64,000 bases of DNA. Source: Eublepharis macularius (lineage: Eukaryota > Chordata > Lepidosauria > Squamata > Eublepharidae). The notes under the pieces are model-generated. The model was not told where the DNA came from. It did no database searches and saw only the letters and a list, made by a program, of their open reading frames with translations. The DNA is taken from the NCBI RefSeq assembly GCF_028583425.1, contig NC_072794.1, positions 26,099,232-26,163,231 on the forward strand, written 5' to 3'. Positions within the stretch are counted from its first letter, which is position 1. Each line of letters starts with the position of its first letter. Shown here piece after piece: positions 46,421 through 57,164 of the stretch. A program made the position numbers and the translations under genes.

Positions 46421-47200
46421 TTCTCCCCCCCCCCACTTCCTGGCCACATTTTCCACCCGACTAGCCTTTGAAGCACCAGCAGGGAAGAGAAGGAATTGCC
46501 AGGAGACTATAGCACTATAATGGGAGAACTCCCCGCCCCACCATGGCTATTGTAGTGCTGATATGTTAATATTCCATGCAAATATGGCCTTGCCCATTTC
46601 AAGTGCATTTAAACATGATGGAGTACTTACGCAAAGCTTACATGGGATTTAGACATCCTGTATGAATCACACCTAAGCCTGTGGAGTGCTCTGAAAGGTC
46701 AAATGACTCATCTTCCATTTGTGCAGGTGTTGGGTGAACAGGCATTCCGGGTTTCATATGGTGGAGGGCAGAAGCTTATTGCTCAGGAGGGGAAAAAATA
46801 TTCCATGTGTACAGAGTACAGTAAGCCTTTTCATAGGGGCAGATGATTGATGCTTATGCACCAGGTCACTGAGGCCTTCTTGGTGCAGATCTGTTATGGC
46901 CAGAAGCAAACTGCCCTCTTCCAAAGCCTGCCTGTTGCTGTTTGTTCTCCTATTTAGTGTATCCCTTGAGCCAATGACCAATGTCAGGTAAACACTGCCT
47001 GCCACATTGAAATGGGTGGAGTGCAATGGGAATAGGAAGTGAAGGCTCAGTTTCACTAGCATCTCCCTATGTCCCATCCCTATGGTTTCTGATGAGACCC
47101 AGGTGGTTTTCACATGTACTTTCCCCTGAACGGGAGCTACCGCTTTCCAGGAGCGGCAGCTGGGAGTATTTCCTAACTGACCCAGATGCAGGGGTGGGAC

Positions 47201-47531
47201 CAGGGCTTTTTTTCAGCAGGAACACGGTGGAACGGAGTTCTGGCACCTCTTAAAAATGGTCATATGGCCGGTGGCTCCGCCCCCTGATCTCCAGACAGAG
47301 GGGAGTTTAGATTGCTCTCCGCACCGCTGAGCGGCGCAGAGGGCAATCTAAACTCCCCTCTGTCTGGAGATAAGGGGGTCGTGCCACTGGCCGTGTGACC
47401 ATTTTCGCCGAGGGCAATTTAAACTTTAAAAAACTCCCCCTTTGTTCCAGCTGACCCAAAGTGACATCATTGTGAAGTCTTGAGTTCCACCACTGAGTTC
47501 CACCACCTCTTTTCCCAGAAAAAAAGCCCTG
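47201..47531. mobile_element. hAT-type MITE, CAGGGC family, copy 3 (longest)
   Basis: The 331-bp element runs from CAGGGCTTTTTTTCAGCAGG to CCCAGAAAAAAAGCCCTG. The flanks GGTGGGAC and GGTGGGGC match at 7 of 8. The inner arms GACAGAGGGGAGTTTAGATT and complement fold around GCACCGCTGAGCGGCGC. The right part has a duplicated GAGTTCCACCACTGAGTTCC segment. Confidence 0.85.
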
Positions 47532-47878
47532 GGTGGGGCTAATCCCACAGGTCTTTCCCACAGCATGTGAACCTCCTCTCCCAGCAGAGTGCTGATTCTG
47601 TGACTGATGCACACATAATCAGCAGCCCCTGGCCACGTGACTGCATCATTTAAAATAAGTGTCTTTCTCCCACCTGCAGCGGAACCTTTCAGAAAGCTGC
47701 AGCTCTTTTGCAGTCAGAAGAATGTGTCAGTAACGCTTTAGAGACATAATGTTAAAAGGGAGTGGGAGAGAGCAACTAAAGCCGGTATTACCTGTGAGTT
47801 AAGAGGGGCCAAGATACAAAATAGGAAAGATTTTTTAAAATTAAACCTGCTTCAGAGGATGAACCAGGGTGCAAGCTT

Positions 47879-48813
47879 AGAGCAGAACTACACGAGAGGA
47901 CTACTAGAGTTCTACACGTGTTCGCTTACCTCAAGATTTGATGGGAAGTGTAGCATGCAATGGAAATTTCAAAAAAAAAAAAGGAAAAAGAAAAAAGAAA
48001 AAACACTTCCATCTCTTTACTCACACCACAATACTACTGGATTTTTGGATAAATAAGTTCAGTTAAACAAGGCACAGCAGATAAGGTGCCTGGCCACTGC
48101 TAGCGCAGCTATGGGCGGGATCCAGGCAAAGAGGTCAGCAGACAGGGCACCCGGAGCATTGCTGCATCTCCCCCCTGCTCGCCCAGCCCCCACAGAGCGC
48201 CACTGAGCTATGCAGCTCTGGGTCATGCAGCACGGCTTCAGGTAGGGGCGAAGCGAGTGGGGGGAGATGCAGCAATGCTCCAGGCACCCTGTCTGCTGAC
48301 CTCTTCACCCTGCCCCCGCCCGAAGCCGCGCTAGCAGCTAGCAGCAGCCAGGCACCCTATCTGCTGTGCAAGGAAGGTGGGTAGGAGAGGGGCACCCAAA
48401 CCCCCCCCACACACACACACACAGTGGATGGGAAGGGGGGGCACCCAGCAAGAGCCCAATGCCTGCACTCCCCTCCCTGCCGCTTTGTAAATGTTAAACT
48501 TAAAGCTACAAGGACACCTACACTTCCTACACTTTACATCAAACCTTGAGGAAAGCAGACACGTGTAGAACTTTAGTAACTCGTCTCATGTAGTTCTGCT
48601 CTTAGGAACTACACATGCAGAATGATACATCTGATGGAAGATATTGAAATCTAAACTACAAAGAGAGAACAGTTAAGTATTATCACAAAACAATGTTGTT
48701 TAACTGAACTTATTTATCCAAAAATCCAGTAGTATTGTGGTGTGAATAAAGAGATGGAAGTGTTTTTTCTTTTTTCCTTTTCCTTTTTTTTTTTGAAATT
48801 TTCATTGCATGCT
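47879..48813. repeat. Complex of nested inverted repeats
   Basis: Arm A (47879-47951, AGAGCAGAACTACACGAGAG ...) has its complement at about 48520-48604. Arm B (47952-48068, from AGCATGCAATGGAAATTTC to TAAGTTCAGTTAAAC) has its complement at 48697-48813. Between them is a third inverted pair (48068-48374; GGCACAGCAGATAAGGTGCC with complement GGCACCCTATCTGCTGTGC). The order is A, B, C, C', A', B'. No coding sequence. Confidence 0.8.
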
Positions 48814-49411
48814 AAAGAGATCCTTCTTAGTTAAAAATAAAACTTTCAAATTGAGAAGCAGCTTGCCTTTTCAACTGGCCAAGTGGCTACATTGGAAATA
48901 TCCCAAAAAAATGGCTGTGTGTGCAGTTCTCCCCACTGGCTTGGCTGTATCTCTATTGGACTAAAACTACCAAGGACAAAAACAGCCATTTCCATTAGAA
49001 AGCATTCCCAGCACCCTCTCCTGGCTGGTCTTAAGATTAAATATGAGGTGCGCCACAAAGACGAAAAATGCCAGAAGAGTAGCTCTTGGCACCACATAGT
49101 TTAAGAACTAGTACTAAGGCTCCATCTACATATTACAAAGTCTTTGCGTTTAGTGGGGAACAACACAAGAATTTTACATCACTCATGCTATGGGCATTTT
49201 CTGACTCCTGGACCACACTGGCTCATCTCAGCTTGCAACCAAAGCAGGCAGGGAGAAAGCAGATCTATCTTCTCCTTGCTGCAATTCTCATCTCTGCAAA
49301 CCTCCCCTGGAGCTGCTATTGGCTCCATTATGAAGGCTATAAGTAGCCATGTAAGTAACGTGGTATTTGCAAGGAAGCCAACAGCGGCTTCAAGGGCAGC
49401 CTCTATTCAGT

Positions 49412-49593
49412 CAACTTTGTATATCAAGGTCTGAACTGTTTATTTTGACTGGCAGCAGCAGGTCTCCAGGGACTCAGGTAGAGGTCTTTCACATCATCTA
49501 CTGCCTGGTCCTTTTAGCTGGACATGTCACAGATCAAACCTAGGATCTTCTGTATGCAAAGCCGATGCTCTACCACTAGGCCACAGCTCCCCC
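49412..49593 (-). repeat. tRNA-derived SINE, antisense
   Basis: Minus-strand head GTGGCCTAGTGGTAGAGCAT (A-box) and B-box-like TAGGTTTGATCTGTG are followed by AGCTAAAAGGACCAGGCAGT and AGACCTCTACCTGAGTCCCT. Same family as 56074. Confidence 0.78.
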
Positions 49594-50289
49594 ACCAGCA
49601 AATATGTCTGAAGAACTAAGCATTTATAATTAACAAAGGGCATCTCCCCAGTATATATCTGAGAATGTGTCACCCCCCGCCCCACTGCCCCAGTCCAGTT
49701 CTTCCTGATGAATACTGCATCATTCAAAATCTTCCATCCTCTCTGACCAACAGAAGCCGTCTCAATGAAACAGACAGCCCGGTTCCTGATTTGTGCCTTT
49801 TATTCCCTGGGCCTGACAGGACATAGGCTGTTTACCAAACTAACTGGGTCACTGCGTTACTTGGAGCTGATCCCAGAAAGGCTGTGCCCTTGTTCTCTCC
49901 AACCTGTGCCGTGCCTAGATCTCCACCCCCCACCCCGCCAAATGAGGCAAAGCAGCTGCAAGGAACAGATCAGGTTTTGATTAGAAGAAATATTCAGTCA
50001 AAAGGGATTTATTTCTAATGCAAAACAGCTTGCAGGGATTGCTGGATGCGGGAGGGTGCCTTAGGTTAAGCCGCAGCACAGCTCTCTCTCTCTGTGGGAG
50101 GGGTGTTTGCACTAGCAGTTCTGCCCCCACTTTGAATGCTGGAGCTATGGCTTGTCAATTTCCCTTCCCCTGGAGGGTCTGCACTTCCGGATGGCTAGTT
50201 GGATGCATCAGAAGGGGACCTTCAAGAGCTCGGTTCACTTGGGCAAATTCCTGCCTCTTTCCTAAATTTCCTCTCTAGCCAAACAGCTT

Positions 50290-50450
50290 AGTGCAGTCCA
50301 CACACACACATACCACATCTTATCTTCACAACAACAGCATTGTAAGTTAGATTAGGCTTTAAGAGAATGACTGGCCCAAGATCTCCATACAAACTCATCT
50401 TATGGAGACACACTAACCACTACACCATATGGGCCCTCAGTTCAGCATTC
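50290..50450 (-). repeat. SINE tail and body, antisense
   Basis: CACATCTTATCTTCACAACA, ATTGTAAGTTAGATTAGGCT and ACACTAACCACTACACCATA give the antisense order of the tRNA-type SINE at 45961. Confidence 0.55.
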
Positions 50451-50623
50451 AGCTCTTTAAAAAGAATAAAAGGGTAGGTATTTTTTTAAAACTTGGGGAA
50501 TTGTGAGGAAAATAATTTGGACACTACAATATCCAGTGGCTCACTAATGAGTAAAACCTCATCCTGGTTTCTTCTGTTCTGAACAGTGAATGCAAAAGTA
50601 CTGAGACAATTGCCAAACAACCC

Positions 50624-50650
50624 GGGGGGGGCGGGGGGGGCGGGGAAGGG
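50624..50650 (+). repeat. G-rich tract with G-quadruplex potential
   Basis: Runs of eight, eight, four and three G residues separated by one or two bases lie on the plus strand. This satisfies the usual four-run G-quadruplex pattern. On the minus strand (LHX4 sense) it is a C-rich tract. Confidence 0.8.
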
Positions 50651-50685
50651 ACTTTCCTTCCTGCTTCATTTTGTTTCATTGTAGA

Positions 50686-50985
50686 GGTACAGGTAGTCCC
50701 CTGTGCAAGCGCTGAGTCATGACTGACCCATGGGGGGATGTCGCATCACAACGTTTTCTTGGCAGACTTTTTTACAGGGTGGTTTGCCATTGCCTTCCCC
50801 AGTCATCTACACTTTACCCCCAGGAAGCTGGGTACTCATTTTACCAACCTTGGAAGGATGGAAGGCTGAGTCAACCTTGAGCCGGCTACCTGAACCTGGC
50901 TTCCGCCAGGATCGAACTCAGGTCATCGTGAGCAAAGCTTAGCCTGCAGTACTGCAGCTTACCACTCTGCGCCACGGGGCTCTTG
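50686..50985 (-). repeat. Sauria-type SINE, antisense, nearly full length
   Basis: Minus-strand head GAGCCCCGTGGCGCAGAGTG with GTAAGCTGCAGTACTGCAGG, B-box GAGTTCGATCCTGG, body CAGGTAGCCGGCTCAAGGTT, GACTCAGCCTTCCATCCTTC, and 3' part AGATGACTGGGGAAGGCAAT, GGCAAACCACCCTG. It ends in the GACTCAGCGCTTGCACAGGG segment. This is the classic lizard SINE and the strongest squamate marker here. Confidence 0.9.
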
Positions 50986-51591
50986 TATGCATTAACAAAT
51001 AAGGTAAAAGGTAAAACTTGCATACTTAGCTCCTGATTTAACTGCATTAAAAAATAAAATTAGTAAATGAATTAAATAACTTTGATTTAAATATGTTAGG
51101 GTCCCAGGGACAGTAGAAATGGTTGGCTAGAGGGTCCTTGCCAAAGACACCCTTCACCGAAAGTAGCTTCTGAGCATGCACAGAAGCTCATTTTGCATTA
51201 TGAATTGATTTAGATTTCGTTTTAAAAAACACTTTGTTTCAAGGGCACACTTCAGCGATGCTCATAATTACTAACTTATAGTAACTCCCAAATTGAACTA
51301 AAGGCAGTTTGCCTCTCTGAGATTGTGCCACAAAGAGAAAAAAAAGGTTTAAGTGAAATTTATTGCAAAATGAAAATTAAAAACACTTCATCTTTTTGAA
51401 TCTTCAAAGCATTTTATATCAGTTATCCTTATCACAATCCTGTAAGGTAGGTGCATATTCTCATCACAGATTGAAGTCCCCTACTGGGAGGATCTATTCC
51501 ACTAGCAGTGGCGCTTGCAGGAGAGGATTTCACCCCATTAGTTCGGGCTGCCAACAGACTGGAGAAAAAACGTCCTTCCACTTTAATAGAG

Positions 51592-51681
51592 ACAGTGAAA
51601 TCCTAAGCAGAGTTACTTCAGTCTAAACCCATTGGAATAAATGGGCTTAGACTGGAGTAACTCTGCTTAGGATTTCACTGT
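51592..51681. mobile_element. 90-bp palindromic MITE, copy 2
   Basis: It starts ACAGTGAAATCCTAAGCAGA and ends TCTGCTTAGGATTTCACTGT, the exact complement. Length equals copy 1 at 5089. It folds around CCATTGGAATAAATGG. Confidence 0.82.
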
Positions 51682-51908
51682 TAATTAAGGTGAAGCTTTT
51701 CATGCAACAGAGGTAAACAACACCATGTGGTAAACAACATCCCATCGAGCTTTTGTTAATGGGGCAAGATGTGTTTCTTTTCCTCCATATTGGTGGCAGC
51801 CTTACTGTTAGGGGAACAAATCCACAGGATCCAGCCCTGTGAGGAGGTAATATTTGAACATTTGGCTTCCCTGCTTATGTCCTTAGCCTCTGACCAGGCC
51901 GTTCATTT

Positions 51909-51998
51909 ACAGCACAATCCTAAGCAGAGTTACTCCAGTCTCAGCCCATTGAAATCAATGGGCTGAGACTGGAGTAACTCTCTTTAGGAGAAAAGGGA
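51909..51998. mobile_element. 90-bp palindromic MITE, copy 3 (right end lost)
   Basis: CAATCCTAAGCAGAGTTACT and AGTAACTCTCTTTAGGA are inverted around CCCATTGAAATCAATGGG. The right terminus has diverged. It lies 227 bp from copy 2 and about 110 bp from exon 2. Confidence 0.7.
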
Positions 51999-52110
51999 TC
52001 TGTTCTGGCGGCAGCAACATCTCCTTTCCAAGGAGGTGGGATCGGGGGGGTGATGTTTTTCAGGAGCTGCTGGGCGACCCCTCCAGTGTCCCACCTACTT
52101 CCTGCACCTA

Positions 52111-52452
<342 letters not shown>

Positions 52453-53050
52453 CTAAGTCCAACGTGCAGGAAACAGCACAGCAAAGAAAGAAGGTGTCGT
52501 GTTGTTCCAGGGATTGTGCAACGCTGCCTGCATTGACCCTGCGATCTTGTCCTCTAGCCACATGAATTAGTGTATAGCAGGACAGTTGCCATCAGGCTCA
52601 CAGCAACCAATAGTGGAGATCAGCTCTGGCACAGAATCCCATTGCTGGGTTTCGCATGGGAATCCGCTCCTGTGACCTACAGGAATCAGCATCTCTTGTA
52701 CTGAATTGAAGCATCCAAGCTCTTAAAAAAATCTTTAAGGGCCAGTTCGTGCCTGTATCAGAGTCAAGAAGGCAAGCATTTCTGAGTGTGGCTTCACTAT
52801 GCAGCTACAAAGGGACTCACCAATTTACTATTAGATATGTATATAAGCAGGGGACCCACCAAAGATTTGCAGGAGACCAACACGGCCTTATACCCCATCC
52901 AGCACGGATCTCATTCCCCCCCTGCCACTATTTCCTCTTTCCCTTCCCTGAAAGCTATCAGAGCCTCTCCCTTTTTCCTACTTCCTTCTCTCCTTCCCAC
53001 CCACCAGCCAACCTGCCTTTATTTGTCCCCTTGCCTTCAGCTGAAAGCTT

Positions 53051-53150
53051 CCCTCTCCCTGGCAGTTTTATATATATATATATAAAACTGCCAGGGAGAG
53101 GGCTGAGACTGGCAGTTTTTTATATATATATATTTATATATATATATAAA
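53051..53150. repeat. AT-rich palindromes (TA repeats with GC-containing arms)
   Basis: CCCTCTCCCTGGCAGTTTTA and its exact complement bracket a TA repeat (53051-53102). A second GGCAGTTTTTTATATATATA unit follows with its own TA hairpin to about 53150. Cruciform-prone. Confidence 0.85.
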
Positions 53151-53664
53151 AAGATTTCAGATTTTTCTGCAAAGCTAGAAATTTTTCAGGTTTATAGAAA
53201 GATCTGTCTTGTCTGTTCATGGCCACAGTCTCTGGATTTAAGTATCCACAGATTTGACCATGCTGGGAATTAAATATATTGATGTACACTGAAGGAAATT
53301 TGTGCCATAAAATATATAATCTGACCCAATTTTATCTGAGCTTATCCAAATAAGATAAACGCATCCTTCCCAATATCTTTTTACCTCAAAAGATACATGA
53401 CAGAAGTTAATTTCTGTTGAAAAGTATCCTAAATATAAAGAGCTTTCTCGAGTCAGCTACCCCTTTCATATAAAAGGCCATTCTCCTCACCTCACGAGAT
53501 ACAGGACTGAAACATGCCCATTTTATGTGGAGATTTTCATTACCATCAAAAGTATAAATACTGGTCTGATTTTAGTGGACCTTGCCCAAAATCAGATGCC
53601 CCCACATTCACCCATTCCTAATCATTTTTGTTTGCCTTACAAATTTTAAGATTTAATCAAGGAA

Positions 53665-53822
53665 GGGCCGTGGAACATGCGACTGGCAATGCAGATGATC
53701 GCAGGTTCGATTTCTGGCATCTCCAGTTGAAAAGATACTTCTGCTTGATACCTTGGAGAGCTCCTGTCAGTCTGAGTAGACAATATTGATTCGGTATAAG
53801 GGAGCTTCATGTATCAACAATA
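53665..53822 (+). repeat. tRNA-derived SINE, plus orientation
   Basis: Head GGGCCGTGGAACATGCGACT, B-box GCAGGTTCGATTTC, then GGCATCTCCAGTTGAAAAG, TCCTGTCAGTCTGAGTAGAC and terminal GGGAGCTTCATG. Same family as 56074. Confidence 0.75.
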
Positions 53823-53989
53823 CCATTTTGTGTGCCGATATACCTTGACACATAAAAAAGACCACCTGACATAATTTTAGGGCTTCACATGTACGTTTTT
53901 TACACAAAAGACCCTTGTTCAAGCAACTGTGAAAGCCTTTAAATAATATTTAAGTAAATATCCTACCCACTACGGGAAGCCTTTGTTGA

Positions 53990-54330
53990 TCGAAGAAGGC
54001 CCTTGCTTTTTGGTCATTTTTAAACATGCGTCAGCAATGAAATCAATGAAATAGCTATCCTGTTTTATCTAAAATAGATCTGGCAAACATTTCAGCTATT
54101 ACTGTAACAGTGGAACATACAGGTAGCCCTAATAAGTTTTATTCATTAAACATCCCAATGCATTATTCATGTATACTTCACATTAAAATAAGCTCGAGAG
54201 CCACCAAAATGAGGTCTTCATTTGCCATGCTGAACGCACATCGAATGCATGACACATCATCTTCACAGAATCATGAAACTGATGCATTATTCCCAAGGTT
54301 ACCCATCTGCTCGCCACACTCTTCACTTTC
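53990..54330. promoter_or_regulatory. Candidate conserved non-coding element in intron 1 (a)
   Basis: This repeat-free AT-rich block has TTTATTCATTAAACATCCC, CCAATGCATTATTCATG, CACATTAAAATAAGC and CTGATGCATTATTCCC. ATGCATTATTC occurs twice in near-identical form. Enhancer role inferred only. Confidence 0.22.
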
Positions 54331-54464
54331 CACAATGTAGTTGAGGTGTAAGAAAAATGTTCTCAAGCAATGACTGGGTTTCGCTCTTCTCCGAACAGAA
54401 GGGAACTATTTTGCATCTGTTAGCTCCATGCCATTGAGTTGGGAGGGAAGGGATTAGACAGATC

Positions 54465-54700
54465 CATGGAAGAGAGGTCTGTCAGTGGCTAGAAGCCAAG
54501 GTGACTAAGGAGAACCTCCATATTCAGAGGCAGTAAACCTCTGAAGACCAGTGACAGAAGGCCACATCAGGGGAAGGCCTCAGCTTTTATGTCCTATTGC
54601 TGACCAGAGCAACTGGTCAGCCATTGCATGAGACAGAACGTTCATCTGGATGGACCACTGGTCTAATCCAGCAGGGCCCATCATATGTTCTTATGGGAAC
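54465..54700 (+). repeat. Interspersed SINE-like repeat (CAGCAGGGCCC end)
   Basis: GTGGCTAGAAGCCAAGGTGA, CAGAGGCAGTAAACCTCTGA, CAGGGGAAGGCCTCAGCTTT and GATGGACCACTGGTCTAATC, CAGCAGGGCCCATCATATGT followed by TCTTATG form a well-known reptile repeat body. Non-coding. Confidence 0.6.
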
Positions 54701-54791
54701 TGGTGGATGGCTGCCTTGATCCAAAAACCCACAAGTTAAATGGATGAGTTGAAGCTTCAGCTGTAAAATGGCAAAGAGCTGTCTTTATCTG

Positions 54792-54932
54792 ATTCCGCAC
54801 ACATTGGATAATGCACTTTCAATGCACTTTATCAATCGTTTGAGGTGGATTTTTTGTTCCGCACATGAAAAAATCCGTTCCAAATGATCTATAAAGAGGA
54901 TTGGAAGTACATTATCCAACGTGGCTGCCCTG
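54792..54932. mobile_element. Fold-back MITE with TCCGCACAC termini
   Basis: ATTCCGCACACATTGGATAA, TGCACTTTCAATGCACTTTA fold back on TATAAAGAGGATTGGAAGTA and ATTATCCAACGTGGCTG. The centre is TTTTTTGTTCCGCACATGAA. Right arm more diverged. Confidence 0.6.
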
Positions 54933-55380
54933 GGATAATCTCACTTGGATTTGTAGATTTTTATGCATCAAACAGGATCAAGCATCAGCAGTGTTGCTAT
55001 CATACATTCATTCATGGACCTGACGTAGACCAGACAAATTTGTCAGATGTGGTTCCTCTTGTGCTGCACCCAAAGAAGCATAAATTTTTAAAGGTGGCAA
55101 AATGTCTTCACCTTTGCTGTTCATGAAAAGGAGGCAATAGAAGCACAACCAGTAAATTCATGAAAAGCAGGAACGACTTTGCCCAGAGAGGAGGATGTAA
55201 CTATAACGATTTCAGTTGTTAAGTACGGAGGCAGAAACCAGCACATTGATGGACACCCTATAGCCACTACAGCTGCAATCCTAAGAACACTTTCCTGGGA
55301 GTAAGCCCACCTAAATAAAATGGGACTCGCTTCTAAGTAGACCTGCTGAGAATTGCACCATTTGTCCCTTTTTGCCACCT

Positions 55381-55449
55381 TGCAGAGAAGTTTTAATATT
55401 CATTTTTAAGTTTAGTGCAGAGAAGTTTCAATATTCATTTTTAAGTTTA
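55381..55449 (+). repeat. Tandem duplication of a ~36-bp unit
   Basis: TGCAGAGAAGTTTTAATATT and CATTTTTAAGTTTA are followed at once by a copy with one T to C change, just left of the GTGA microsatellite. Confidence 0.85.
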
Positions 55450-55455
55450 TTAAGT

Positions 55456-55526
55456 GTGAGTGAGTGAGTGAGTGAGTGAGTGAGTGAGTGAGTGAGTGAG
55501 TGAGTGAGTGAGTGAGTGAGTGAGTG

Positions 55527-55557
<31 letters not shown>

Positions 55558-55560
55558 GAG
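55456..55560. repeat. Compound microsatellite (GTGA)n(CAGA)n
   Basis: About 18 GTGA units switch directly to about seven CAGA units at 55529. Confidence 0.95.
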
Positions 55561-56073
55561 AAACACTTTCCCATCAATTAACAACATAGCTTTCCTTGCA
55601 TTCTTTTATGCCCAAAGATTCCTACATTTTAAGGTGGCAAGACTTTTCATTGTTGATGGTTATTTTTCCCAAGCACTTTGCTGGTAGCTCTTTCAGGTCC
55701 CCCAAACCTTTCTTTCAGGCCCACAGTTCTGCTTCATCTCCCCCACCCCTTCCAATTCCATGCCTAATAGGTTTGCTATTGTTACAGAGCACCCAATGTA
55801 TGAATTTTGGTATGGTGGTGAACTTCTTGGACTCAGTATGCGCAACTTCTTGAGATGTTTGTGGAAGGGAGTATGAGTTTGCAAAAGCTCCATGTATCAG
55901 GATGAAAGTAAGTTACATTGTGTACTAGTATTATCACTCTTGGGTGGATTGAAGCAGAAGACGAGAGGAAGGTACAACTTTCTTACCAGTACTCCCTCCC
56001 GTCATTTGCCAGCTTACTTTCACCCCTGCTTGGCATAAAGGTGCCTTTCAGTGGTATATGGCTTTCCAGTAGC

Positions 56074-56272
56074 GGGGAAGGACTGTGGCTCAGTGGAAGG
56101 GTCTCTGTTTAGCATGCAGAAATCTCCATTTAAAAGGACCAGATAGGAGGTGATGGGAAAGACCTCTACCTAAGATTCTAGCGAGCCACTGCCGGCCTGA
56201 GTAGACAATACGGACATTGATGGGCCGAGGGTCCGATCCAGCATAAGGAAGCTTCATGCATGTTCATGTGCG
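56074..56272 (+). repeat. tRNA-derived SINE, plus, near full length
   Basis: Head GGGGAAGGACTGTGGCTCAG with A-box TGGCTCAGTGGAAG. Body AAAAGGACCAGATAGGAGGT, AAAGACCTCTACCTAAGATT and CCACTGCCGGCCTGAGTAGA. Tail GATGGGCCGAGGGTCCGATC, AGCATAAGGAAGCTTCATGC. It serves as the reference for the shorter copies in this window. Confidence 0.82.
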
Positions 56273-56699
56273 AGGCACCAAACCAGGAAAAGCAAAGTCA
56301 GAACTTGGCTGGTGGGTAAAGAACTGAGCCAAGGCAGAATCCGTGGGGCCAGATAGAGCCAGCATCAAATTTGGTGAATTAGAGCCTGGCAGAATGAGGC
56401 TGGTTGCAAGCAGTGTGGCAGAATGTGGTTATTTGCTGGCTTTCCAGCCATGGCAAAATACACTTACACTAAAGGAGAACCCTGGTTGGGTGGCTGCTGA
56501 CTATATAAGCAGTGTGACCGTAGACAGAATGGGGAGAGCTGAGTGTTCATCTCTATTTCTGCCTATAGTTCCAAATAATGGAAGGTGTTGTAAAAGTCTG
56601 CCGTGGGTGGGGGGGCGGGGGGAGATTACCCAGTAAAAGCAATGCACATAAATCCTTATGTACATGCCTTGGAAAGATTGATTGCTGAAGAAGCAGCTC

Positions 56700-57150
56700 A
56701 TGGAGCAGGTATGGTGTAATCTCCCGAGCAATGTTTATGCATCACGACCATCTTTATTTCCTCTCCTCTGGGTTTCTCTGTGCGAGAAGAAGATGGACGA
56801 ACAGTAAACAGCCAGGATTTGTTGCCTTTTTTATGCCACCACAAATCCTCAGGATGGCCGAGAAAGGCTTCTCGGAAGCAAGAGCGATGGAATCTATTGT
56901 ATCCAAATCCAAATGAAACAGCCAAGCTGATTGGCTTATTTATTGGAAAGATTCTATTGCAGGAGACAGAACAATGGTTTTCAGGACAGCTGAAGATGCT
57001 GTGAAAGAGCCACACTTGCCTGTGCTGTGTGGGCACGATGGCCTCTGCTTGCAGGTTTTGCAGTGCTTCAAAAACCTGCAAAAGCCGTTTTACTAAATGT
57101 GCAAGCAGGACAAAGGAAATGAATGAGTCTGTCATAAAGAAAAAAATGAG
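56700..57150. promoter_or_regulatory. Candidate conserved non-coding element in intron 1 (b)
   Basis: This repeat-free block has TTTATGCATCACGACC, CCAAATGAAACAGCCAAGC, GATTGGCTTATTTATTGG and CCGTTTTACTAAATGTGC. Balanced composition; no splice-flanked open frame fits a known gene. Low confidence. Confidence 0.2.
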
Positions 57151-57164
57151 CTCAACTGGATCAG

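Noticed and set aside
52749..53273. 174-codon plus-strand open frame
   Set aside because: Runs through CT-rich sequence and the TA palindromes, encodes low-complexity text, has no family match and no splice context.
56074..56150. tRNA gene
   Set aside because: A-box and B-box-like segments belong to a SINE head; no cloverleaf with paired acceptor stem is evident.
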